A stretch of 14,137 nucleotides of DNA from Candidatus Kapaibacterium sp. (GTDB lineage Bacteria > Bacteroidota > Ignavibacteria > Kapaibacteriales > UBA961): positions 1 through 14,137 of the forward strand of contig JALRFC010000011.1 in the NCBI GenBank assembly GCA_023253875.1, in the 5' to 3' direction. The translations under genes were made by a program, and so were the position numbers. Positions within the stretch are counted from its first letter, which is position 1, and each line of letters begins with the position of its first letter. Positions 1-8,500 of this stretch are shown piece after piece. The notes beneath the pieces were generated by a model. The model was given only the letters and a program-made list of their open reading frames with translations. It made no database searches and had not been told where the DNA came from.

Positions 1-2
1 CA

Positions 3-206
3 TATACACCTCAGGTCTTCATCATTCAGAAGTTTACCGATATCTGGAAAATTGTCTATCAAGGCATTATTGATGACAATGGCAAATATCCGGAAAGAGC
101 AACACATCATTTGAAGAATTCGGCACAAGCCATATTATCTCATATACCCATTCCGCAAGAAATAATTGATTCTTTCGGATGCAAAATTACGTATAGACTA
201 CCATGA
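3..206 (+). CDS. C-terminal end of a redoxin / AhpC-TSA-type thioredoxin-fold protein (5' truncated)
   Basis: The reading frame is open from the window edge to a TGA at 204-206 and gives 67 residues. It begins with TPQVFII, continues with KIVYQGIIDDN, then a helix-like stretch and an IPIPQEIIDSFGCKITY tail. That order (TPxVFxxD..G.I.Y.G.IDDN, a helix, P.P.....GC.I.Y) is the typical C-terminal third of bacterial redoxin-domain proteins of the AhpC/TSA superfamily, which reduce thiols or peroxides and are often exported. The catalytic CxxC or peroxidatic Cys region lies outside the window, so activity and any signal peptide cannot be judged. Its stop codon overlaps the next start (ATGA, 203-206), which implies translational coupling and a shared transcript with the secreted genes downstream. 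The assignment rests on pattern memory of the family, not on an alignment. Confidence 0.7.
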   Translation, partial: YTPQVFIIQKFTDIWKIVYQGIIDDNGKYPERATHHLKNSAQAILSHIPIPQEIIDSFGCKITYRLP

Positions 207-1402
207 TCCTTTTCATACTCCTGATTTCCTTCCTTTTCACAACTCCACACCTTCTTGCGGAAGCACCATTTGTCACAAGAGGGAAAGCAAATATCCTCTC
301 CACTGATATATCACCCGGTTGTCAAGGATCTCGTCCCGCAGCATTGGGTACTTTTGTCGGTCCAAATAATAACACCATCCTTGTCCCTGCAGACACGAGA
401 TTCACCAATGGAAAACGCTTCCATGATTTGTACAATCAATGTGCATCTATCACCCCGACAAATATTTCACAGGTGAATATTGAGTCCATGGAAATCACCA
501 CCATTGATCCAGATGGAGAAATTATCACGGGATATATTCTATGCGATAATTATTGTGAACTCTATATCAATGGAATATTGATTGGTACAGATCCAGTTCC
601 ATTTACTCCCTTCAATTCAGTGATCGCTCGTTTTCGTGTAAAGAAACCTTATACCATCGCAATCCAAGCGGTGGATTGGGAGGAATTGCCGGGTTTGGGT
701 TCAGAAAACAATAATGGCAATCCCTATCATGCCGGTGATGGAGGAATCATAGCAGTATTCAGTGATGGAACCGTGACCGATGCTTCATGGAAATCACAGG
801 TATATTATATCAGTCCGATCACTTCTCCTGATTCTGTACAAACCACTTCAGACAATACGCGTTTTACATATCAAACTCCCCGCAACATTTCATGCGGAGA
901 TTCCTGCTATGCAGTGCACTATCCCATACCAGCAAATTGGATGAATCCGGGATTTGATGATTCGGATTGGCCCAAAGCTGTTGTATATGCACCTTCAACG
1001 GTTGGTGTTAATTTTCCTGCATGGACCAATTTTACTTCACTCTGGGGGAAGAATCAGTTTATATGGACATCAAACCTTATTGTAGATAATCTTGTCTTAT
1101 TGCGCAAAGAAGTACTTGGTTCAACACATGCATTGGACGATATGTTAGACATTCCTTCATTTGACATTCAATTTCAAGATCAATTCATTCGCATCGCGAG
1201 TTCATCCACGCATTCTAATGTGAATGTTCATTTATATTCCGTGCTTGGTGAAAATCTTGGGTCATATTCCATCCCACATTTGGAAAGAAATACACCCACT
1301 GAAATCACCATGAATCCACCAAAAGGAAATTACCTAGTCATGATGATGCTTGAATCACAAGGAATACCCTTGTTTTTCAAGCAATGTATCATGTCATATT
1401 GA
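203..1402 (+). CDS. Secreted protein with beta-sandwich (galactose-binding-like) regions and a T9SS-like C-terminal domain
   Basis: This is a 399-residue protein. Residues 1-19 form a signal peptide: a hydrophobic ILFILLISFLF core with likely cleavage after HLLA. Residues 110-160 contain CDNYCELYINGILIGTD followed by IAIQAVDWEEL, which resembles the edge strands of galactose-binding-like beta-sandwiches (xxELYVNGxxVG ... IAVxAxD). Residues 243-300 include NWMNPGFDDSDWP and FIWTSNLIVDNLVLLRK, another sandwich-like pattern. Paired cysteines (40/80, 114/118, 231/235) suggest disulfides, as expected outside the cytoplasm. Residues 317-399 look like a T9SS sorting domain, with VHLYSVLGENLG and GNYLVMMM. 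The start overlaps the redoxin stop, and no Shine-Dalgarno is visible. The YHYH gene begins 20 bases after the stop. No specific ligand or enzyme function can be named; binding of sugar or another extracellular ligand is inference. Confidence 0.75.
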   Translation: MILFILLISFLFTTPHLLAEAPFVTRGKANILSTDISPGCQGSRPAALGTFVGPNNNTILVPADTRFTNGKRFHDLYNQCASITPTNISQVNIESMEITTIDPDGEIITGYILCDNYCELYINGILIGTDPVPFTPFNSVIARFRVKKPYTIAIQAVDWEELPGLGSENNNGNPYHAGDGGIIAVFSDGTVTDASWKSQVYYISPITSPDSVQTTSDNTRFTYQTPRNISCGDSCYAVHYPIPANWMNPGFDDSDWPKAVVYAPSTVGVNFPAWTNFTSLWGKNQFIWTSNLIVDNLVLLRKEVLGSTHALDDMLDIPSFDIQFQDQFIRIASSSTHSNVNVHLYSVLGENLGSYSIPHLERNTPTEITMNPPKGNYLVMMMLESQGIPLFFKQCIMSY

Positions 1403-1422
1403 TTCACTTCTCTTGTCAACTC

Positions 1423-3018
1423 ATGAAATACTTCTTACGAATCTTCATTTTCATATGTCTAAGTACATTGACCAATATTCAAGCACATGATGCCCATCAT
1501 CATATCCATAAAAACACTTCACCTCATGATCGAGAATGGAAGATCGGTACAAAAAAAGTGATTGGAGCATTACTGAGCATGAAGAATGGAATGGTCTCTA
1601 TTGAAAGTAATGCAGACATTATCTCTATTCCATATATCACACTCTCTGAATCCGACAGAGCATTCATTGACAAACGATATGAGTTGATTCGAAGATTCAA
1701 TCTTCCACGACATCATAACACTGTCAATCCTCCCTCTCATGAAATCAATCAAGAGATACCCATACGATATATTCTCTTGGGAATCTTGTTCCTTTCAGGA
1801 ATATTCATTGCACAATCATATTCCCCAAAGTTGGCTATGCTGTCAGGAATTGCCTTCATTGGATTCATTGGATATGGCTTCAACAATGGATATGAAGCTC
1901 TACAGATGATTCAGACAAATCCATTGACCATCGATTCAGCATTTACTCCATTCAAAAGCGAAGTCGTGACATCATGGAATACTCAATATTTTAGAGTTGG
2001 TTCCATCGGCATTGCAAAAACACATGAAATGATGAAGGGCATCACCTCTTGGCAACAACAAGTACCAATACCACAATGCTATCTCAATGCAAATGCATGG
2101 AGTATTCCATTACAACCTGTGATGGCACAAAACTCAATACCAGTGGATCAAAAACATTTTACGAGAGGTGCAATCGCTATAGCAATCAATGGCATCCCGA
2201 TTTTTAATCCATATACCAATACCGGAATAGATGCTTACTTGGATGGTCAATTGGATGATTATGGTGGTCATTCCGGTAGAGCCGATGATTATCATTATCA
2301 TATCGCACCGGTACATTTATACGCATTCACTTCCATAGCAAAACCCATCGCCTATGCATTTGATGGATTTGCAATTTATGGAGCTTTAGAACCGGACGGT
2401 TCAGCAATGAAAACCCTTGATTCACATCATGGACATGCAGATGCTTCGGGCATATATCATTATCACGGAACAAATTCAGCACCATATATGATCGCCTCAT
2501 TTGCAGGAGAAGTCACAGAAGACTCCACCTATCAACTCATCCCACAAGCCACAGCCAAAGGAGTAAGACCTGCTTTGACGCCACTCAAAGGCGCCACAAT
2601 AACTGCACTGACTCCAAATGGATCAAATTCAGGATATGGCTTGAAATATACATTGAATGGTCAAACATATTCACTCGATTATTCTTGGACTCCACAAGGA
2701 AATTATACGTATGTGTTCAATGATCAGAATGGCAATAGAACGAACTCCTATAAAGGAAATCCAATTTGTACGATACCTGCAACATCTGTTCAAGAAGAAT
2801 TTCAACAATCGACAATTACCTATGATGGACAGTCCATACGCATCCTTTTTCATACTGATATGCAATCAATTCTTGCTCTTCATCTCTATGATATGCAAGG
2901 GCGCTTGATTAGAGAACAGCAAGGCGATATCATGCACTTGAATGGACTACAAAAAGGATTGTACTTCTTGCGACTTTCACCACTTTCAACCATGCATACC
3001 ATTCATCATCATCCATGA
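1423..3018 (+). CDS. YHYH-domain protein with SHD1-like segment, two membrane helices and a His-rich tail
   Basis: This protein has 531 residues from the ATG at 1423. That start puts a clean signal peptide (MKYFLRIFIFICLSTLTN, cleavage near residue 21) at the N terminus. An ATG at 1384 would add 13 residues and overlap the previous gene, so it is less likely. In order: a His-rich segment (22-35); residues 37-86, with REWKIGTKKVIGALL and ITLSESDRAFID, resembling the SLA1 homology 1 (SHD1) domain; two hydrophobic helices (about 115-131 and 136-152); the YHYH domain (about 215-375) with its two signature motifs DDYHYH (288-293) and IYHYHG (344-349); and a T9SS-like tail (about 465-531) with LHLYDMQGRLI and GLYFLRL that ends in HHHP. 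The biochemical role of YHYH proteins is not established. The stop overlaps the next start (ATGA, 3015-3018). Confidence 0.85.
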   Translation: MKYFLRIFIFICLSTLTNIQAHDAHHHIHKNTSPHDREWKIGTKKVIGALLSMKNGMVSIESNADIISIPYITLSESDRAFIDKRYELIRRFNLPRHHNTVNPPSHEINQEIPIRYILLGILFLSGIFIAQSYSPKLAMLSGIAFIGFIGYGFNNGYEALQMIQTNPLTIDSAFTPFKSEVVTSWNTQYFRVGSIGIAKTHEMMKGITSWQQQVPIPQCYLNANAWSIPLQPVMAQNSIPVDQKHFTRGAIAIAINGIPIFNPYTNTGIDAYLDGQLDDYGGHSGRADDYHYHIAPVHLYAFTSIAKPIAYAFDGFAIYGALEPDGSAMKTLDSHHGHADASGIYHYHGTNSAPYMIASFAGEVTEDSTYQLIPQATAKGVRPALTPLKGATITALTPNGSNSGYGLKYTLNGQTYSLDYSWTPQGNYTYVFNDQNGNRTNSYKGNPICTIPATSVQEEFQQSTITYDGQSIRILFHTDMQSILALHLYDMQGRLIREQQGDIMHLNGLQKGLYFLRLSPLSTMHTIHHHP

Positions 3019-4196
3019 AATCACTACTTGGCTTCACATTATTTGTATTGCAAGTCTTGACAATACAATCTCAAGAAATACGCAAGACAATGAAAGATTT
3101 TCCCGATACAGGACAAAACTCGGGATATACCAATGTATTCGGCGAAGATGCTGATTATACTATTCATGCTCCAAGTTATACTGATTTGAATAATGGTATT
3201 GTATTGGATAAAGTGACAGGATTGCAATGGCAAAAAACTGATGCCGGCGAGATGACATATGAACAGGCAATTATCTATGCCGATACATCAACATTAGGTG
3301 GCTTCTCAGACTGGCGCTTACCGAGTCCACTTGAAGCATATTCCATCACATTGCTAAGTAAAAATAGACCCCCACTTGATCTCACCGCATTTGCTCCTTC
3401 AACTGCAGAATATTGGTGGACACATCTTCCTCAATATAATGATGCTTCTAAAGTATGGGTCACCAATGCTGGTGGAGGCATCGGCAATCATTTGAAAAAG
3501 GAAACAATATCAGCAGGAGGCACAAAAAAAATACATACGAGAATTGTCCGCGATGCAAGTGCACCGGAGATTATATCGGAAGTCTATACTCAAACGATGT
3601 ATGGTAGCATTATAGATAAACGAACAAATCTCGAATGGTTTGCCACACCATCCCCTGATAGCATACCTTGGGAACAAGCCTTGGAATTTTCAGAACAGTC
3701 GAATATGGGATCACATGATGATTGGCGAATGCCGAATATCAAAGAACTATTTTCATTGACAAGTCAAGCTCATTCATCACCTTCGATACATCCCATATTT
3801 GGAATTACAAGTACAAATACGATGTATTGGTCTTCAACAACTTTGTCCAATCAAAGTGATAAAGCATGGTATATGGATTCACGCTATGGAATCACAACAT
3901 ATGCTGTAAAAACACAAAGACTAAAAGTAATTATGGTAAGAAATGCTCAATCGATAAGTGCAGTTGAAGAGAGTTCAATGGAATCAATGATGCATACTCA
4001 TGATAATGTCATTTCAGTGAAGGTCAATCATCAACAGAACACCATTAATGTCTTTGATATACTCGGCAATCGCATTCTTACAGCAAGCAATCAATCTCAT
4101 GAATGGCAGAGTCCTGCATTATCTTCCGGGATATATTTCATTCTATTGAACGATGGAAATACAGTTCAATCGTATACTGCTATCATTGCTCCCTAA
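3015..4196 (+). CDS. Secreted protein with two DUF1566 (Lcl C-terminal-like) domains and a T9SS-like tail
   Basis: This is a 393-residue protein. Residues 1-20 form a signal peptide (MKSLLGFTLFVLQVLTIQSQ). Residues 28-60 hold the DFPDTGQNSGYTNVFGEDAD lead-in common to DUF1566 proteins. The first DUF1566 unit (about 61-180) has VTGLQWQ, YEQAI and FSDWRLPSPLEA. The second (about 197-310) has TNLEWFA, WEQAL, HDDWRMPNIKELFSL and MYWSSTT. Residues 330-393 are a T9SS-like sorting domain with INVFDILGNRIL and SGIYFILL. DUF1566 is a domain of unknown activity that is common in secreted or surface proteins and is related in fold to ligand-binding C-type-lectin-like modules; that relation is family knowledge and not visible here. 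The start lies on an ATGA overlap with the YHYH gene, has no Shine-Dalgarno, and probably depends on coupled translation. The product probably works outside the cell alongside the YHYH protein. Confidence 0.85.
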   Translation: MKSLLGFTLFVLQVLTIQSQEIRKTMKDFPDTGQNSGYTNVFGEDADYTIHAPSYTDLNNGIVLDKVTGLQWQKTDAGEMTYEQAIIYADTSTLGGFSDWRLPSPLEAYSITLLSKNRPPLDLTAFAPSTAEYWWTHLPQYNDASKVWVTNAGGGIGNHLKKETISAGGTKKIHTRIVRDASAPEIISEVYTQTMYGSIIDKRTNLEWFATPSPDSIPWEQALEFSEQSNMGSHDDWRMPNIKELFSLTSQAHSSPSIHPIFGITSTNTMYWSSTTLSNQSDKAWYMDSRYGITTYAVKTQRLKVIMVRNAQSISAVEESSMESMMHTHDNVISVKVNHQQNTINVFDILGNRILTASNQSHEWQSPALSSGIYFILLNDGNTVQSYTAIIAP

Positions 4197-4236
4197 GTTC
4201 ATGTCCATATTCCTTTGTAGTTTGCATCTGTCATTT

Positions 4237-4242
4237 AGGAGA
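4237..4242 (+). promoter_or_regulatory. Shine-Dalgarno sequence AGGAGA for the CapA-family lipoprotein gene
   Basis: AGGAGA ends 5 bases before the ATG at 4248 and fixes that start. It stands out because the preceding genes of the cluster have no recognisable Shine-Dalgarno sequence and instead start on stop-start overlaps or close spacing. The 51-base gap 4197-4247 holds nothing else I can recognise. Confidence 0.7.
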
Positions 4243-4247
4243 ACAGT

Positions 4248-5582
4248 ATGCATATTCTTGTCTGTATTATACTATTCAGTCAATTACTTTCTTGCAAAGG
4301 AAAGGAGCAAGAAAACACTAAAGAAGTTGTCAAGCAATCCATGCTCAATGACAGTATCCCACTCTTCATCGTGGGCACATATCTACATAATCACACTTCA
4401 ATCAGCATCGATGAGTTAGTGCAAGGGCTGCAATCACGTGATATCAGCATTACAAGAGATATACAAGACTTTGTAACAATAAAATGGAATATCAAAAATC
4501 CACGCATCCAATCATTAAAAGATTGGAATGATCGCTCTCGAAAAGATCTCATTCTCTTGAGTATTGATTCGCTTTCCAATCGATTCCTTCCGCTTGCAAT
4601 TGATTCCATGGATTATTTCACAAATCCAAAAACCTATCCACTCTATGTGAAATCTGTGCATCCATTTTCATTCGAAACGGAAATCACCACATATATTCAC
4701 ACAGGGGTGACTGCACTGACGCGTTCCACGGGAATCTATCTCGACAAACATCCAATTGAACAATATATTCGATATATCAAGCCATATTTTGAGAAATCGG
4801 ACCTTGTTCATATCAGTAATGAAGTGTCAATTGATGATACATGTTCTTATGCCGGAATGCGACTCTCCTTTCTCACGAAAACCAAACACTTAGATGTGCT
4901 CAAAGCCTTGCGAGCAAATATCATTGAGCTTACCGGTAATCATAATTTGGATCGAGGTATTCCGCCATATCTCAAGGCATTGAATTGGTATGCAAAAGAG
5001 AAGATGCGATACTTTGGTGGAGGAGCAAATCCGAAAGATGCACAAGCACCGCTCATTCTCACACTCAAAGATTCAACACGCATTGCTTGGATTGGATTCA
5101 ATGAGCGATGTCCACTCGGTGAATGCGCAGATAAAGGTCCGGGAGCCAATCGCTATGTGGATGCAAAAGCACAATCCATGATTGATTCTTTGCGGAAAGT
5201 AGGAATCAATACCATCATCGCTTGCGTGCAATTCAGTGAAGTGGATGGATATACACCGCATGCTGTTCAGAAGGCAATTTCAAAACGATTGATTGAGTAT
5301 GGAGCAGATATTCTCATTGGTTCACAAGCACATGTCGTGCAAGAAATCGGCATGCATAAAGGGAAGATGTTATTTTATGGAACGGGGAATTTTCTCTTTG
5401 ATCAAACCTATAAACCTGAAGTACGAAGAGCATTCTTTTTGCAATGTGCTTTCTATAAAGGTCGCCTGATTCAAACAAAACCCGTATACACTTATATGCG
5501 ATCCACGAAAGAACCCGATATCGCATCTTCGCAGGAGAGAGAAATCATTCGTGAAGCAATTCTAAAAGAAGAGAATTTTTAG
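4248..5582 (+). CDS. CapA/PgsA-family lipoprotein (metallophosphatase-like fold)
   Basis: This is a 444-residue protein. The N terminus MHILVCIILFSQLLSC is a short lipoprotein signal with a lipobox (LLS-C16), so the protein is probably lipid-anchored in the periplasm. Residues 37-140 form an N-terminal domain seen in some CapA-like proteins, with LLSIDSLSNRFLPLAIDSMD and YPLYVK. Residues 145-415 match the CapA (PGA_cap) domain: SNEVSID (190-196), TGNHNLDRG (229-237), GGGANPKDAQAP (257-268), the region YTPHAVQKAISKRLIEYGAD, GSQAHVVQ (358-365) and YGTGNFLFD (377-385). Family members are linked to poly-gamma-glutamate or capsule synthesis and have a calcineurin-like fold. Two usual metal-site motifs look altered: GD in the first strand reads HTGVTALTR, and the HWG motif reads VQFSE. 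Activity is therefore uncertain. It is the last gene of the cluster, and its stop overlaps the convergent gene by 4 bases. Confidence 0.85.
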   Translation: MHILVCIILFSQLLSCKGKEQENTKEVVKQSMLNDSIPLFIVGTYLHNHTSISIDELVQGLQSRDISITRDIQDFVTIKWNIKNPRIQSLKDWNDRSRKDLILLSIDSLSNRFLPLAIDSMDYFTNPKTYPLYVKSVHPFSFETEITTYIHTGVTALTRSTGIYLDKHPIEQYIRYIKPYFEKSDLVHISNEVSIDDTCSYAGMRLSFLTKTKHLDVLKALRANIIELTGNHNLDRGIPPYLKALNWYAKEKMRYFGGGANPKDAQAPLILTLKDSTRIAWIGFNERCPLGECADKGPGANRYVDAKAQSMIDSLRKVGINTIIACVQFSEVDGYTPHAVQKAISKRLIEYGADILIGSQAHVVQEIGMHKGKMLFYGTGNFLFDQTYKPEVRRAFFLQCAFYKGRLIQTKPVYTYMRSTKEPDIASSQEREIIREAILKEENF

Positions 5583-8500
5583 AAATCACCGCCGAGTGAA
5601 AACAACCATTGTGGCACAGACCAACCTAGATGTTCATTTCTCCAAGCAATGTCTACACGAATTGGCAATCCAAACAGAAATGATCGAATGCCCACACCCA
5701 AGCTCATCATCAAATCACCGGAATTCGGATATCGAAAACGCGCATAATCTCCGCTTTGCGCAAGATTCCATGAAACAGAATCACTCCATGCGGTTCCAAT
5801 ATCCATGAAGAGTGATCCCTGAAAGGCTTGGAACAATACTGGAATAGGTCCTGCCAATAATGCCGTAAATAAAGGGAAACGCAATTCTGCATTCATCATC
5901 ACATATTGTCTGCCGAATCGCTCATTCACATCCCATCCGCGGAGTGGAAGTACATAATTTAGAAATGCAAAATCCTCAGGACTACTAAATGGCAATGTAC
6001 CACGTGCAAAAGAACGATTAATCCAATTATCGGTACCACCGAGAAAGAAGAATTGCTGATCAGGATTCGTGCTCGTACCAATACCGCCGGCCCCACGCAA
6101 TGCAAGAAAAAGGAAATTCTCCGTAAGTGTGAAATACTGCCTGAAATCCATGTCAAGCACTGCAAGACCCAATCCGGATTCTTGAAGTTTAGGTGCCGCT
6201 TGGATTGACATCGAATAACGCGTACCACGATTGGGACCATACCAACCGGGAAGCGTATTGTCATAAACCAAGCGGGTTTCCCCAACAATCATATCACGGG
6301 AAGTGATAGGTTCCTGAGGAAACTCGATATTCTCTTTGGTGAGATGCATATAACTCATGCCGAGTTCAAAGCGACGAAATCGAGAAGTTGATAATGATGC
6401 AATTCCACCCAGTCCATATCTTCTGAAGCGATAAAAATAATCATAGGGCGCATTGTCACTTCGCACTAAACCATAACCGACATTATGATTTGCAATGATT
6501 TGCCAATCAATGATATCGGGTAAATAGGAATAGCTGAAAAGGAAATTACTATTGCGAATATCAAAGAACAGATTTGCTTGCACATAGATTTGATGATCGC
6601 CCAGCATATCACTGAACAGCATTTGTGCAACACCTTGATATCCCCAGAAAGTATTCACCCCTGCATTCGCCAAAATCACATCATTCGAAAAAGCAATTTT
6701 ATAGTCTTGCGCAGGTGTTTTCATCGGATCCGCAATATCCTCCTCCATCTTTGCTCTTGCAATACCAAGTATTGGTGATGGCAATTCTTCTTGTTGATAT
6801 CGAATGATGTCCTGATTAGGTTGAATGAGTTGTTGTCTGGAAAACTCAATCTCAATCCCCTCTCCATAGCCTTTGAGCTCTTGAGGTTGAGAAAATTGTA
6901 CGATTTCTTGCTTGGAAACTGTATTGAGATTAGACTCTTTTTTCGACATCATGAATTTTGTCAAGGGAAGAGAATCATAAGCCCTACGTTCCAAAGGATA
7001 ACGCATTTGAAAGAGATCATAACCGCCATTGTTCTGCGAAGTGAATACCAATGTGGATCCATCCATGCTCATGGACAATTGCGTGATACCATTGAGTGCA
7101 TTCGTGCGCGGTATGAGTTTTGCAGATTCGAGTTGTAATTCATACAAATTGCCGATACCATTATGATCGGAAACAAATACCAATGATGCACCATTATTCG
7201 TGACTGCAAGAGAGGTTTTATCGGACTTGGGATCAAATGTCAAACGCCCCATCAATCCTGTCTCTAGTTCCAATTGATAAATATCCGAGATGGTTTCATC
7301 ATGCTTCCACATACTGAAATCCTCAGCTTTATAGGAACCATTCACATAATCACCTCGATCGGAAACAAAATAGATGATACGTGAATCGGGCGACCACATG
7401 GGATGTGAATCAGAAAACACATCATCAGTGACACGTGAAATACTCCCTGTATTCACATCAAAAATCCAAATGTCCATTTGTTCTGCAACGGTGCCAACAA
7501 AGGCGATTGATCTACCATCAGGAGACCAAATGGCTGAAGTAACAGCCTTGATGCCAAATTCATGTTTGACATAATCACCTGATTGCACATCCACAATATA
7601 GAGTGCATCCTCGCCACCGGATTTAGCGGATATTGCAATCTTTTTCCCATTGGGAGACCAAGAAATTCCCGGTGTGAGAATATTCAATTCTTCAAAGTCC
7701 ACTGCTCTTCCACTATTGATCAATTCAATGGGCTCTTTGTCCTTTGCATTCAATTGTAACAGAAATACACCGAATTGTCCATCGCGATTCGAAATGAATG
7801 CCAATGTATCTCCTGATGGAGAAAGTGCAGGTGAGGAATTATAAAAGCTCTGATCTTTTTTATGATTGGTAATGCGAATCGCCATATCGTCCAGATTCTC
7901 AAATTTCTCAAGATCGGGGAGATATTTCTTTTTCATTTCTCGCACCCATTCTTCGGAAAAATCCTCCACTGATTTACCAAATGATCCTTTGAATGCATTC
8001 TCAAGCGTGCCTGAAGCACGAAGTCTATTCAGCAATTCACCGATTTTTCTTTCACCATATTTTTCGGCCACATACCAGTAAAAGGCTTGTCCGCCTCGAT
8101 ATGCATAATATCCGGTGAGATTATCAAAACCCTTTACATATTCACTCAAAGCAATATCTCGCATGAACATGTCTGTTTTCGTGTCATAACCACGATTCCC
8201 TTCATATTCGGCAAAACCTTCATTCATCCATAAAGGTAATTCCGTACGAATATTATTGGAAATCATGCTTTGGACAGATCCACCATAAAACATATCATTT
8301 AATACAGCATGCACAAGTTCATGATGAATCACATGTCTGAATTGATCATAGCGTCCCTCAAACGGTAAAGTCACTCGATTCTTGAATAATTCTGTGACAC
8401 CACCCACACCCTCAGGCATAAATTCACCAACTACATTGGTTTGCTGAAAATCATTGTGTGAATTATAGACTATCAGGGAAATTCTTTTTGTTATCGAATA

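Noticed and set aside
1384..1422. Earlier start for the YHYH protein
   Set aside because: It adds 13 residues in front of a good signal peptide and lies inside the preceding gene; the ATG at 1423 is preferred.
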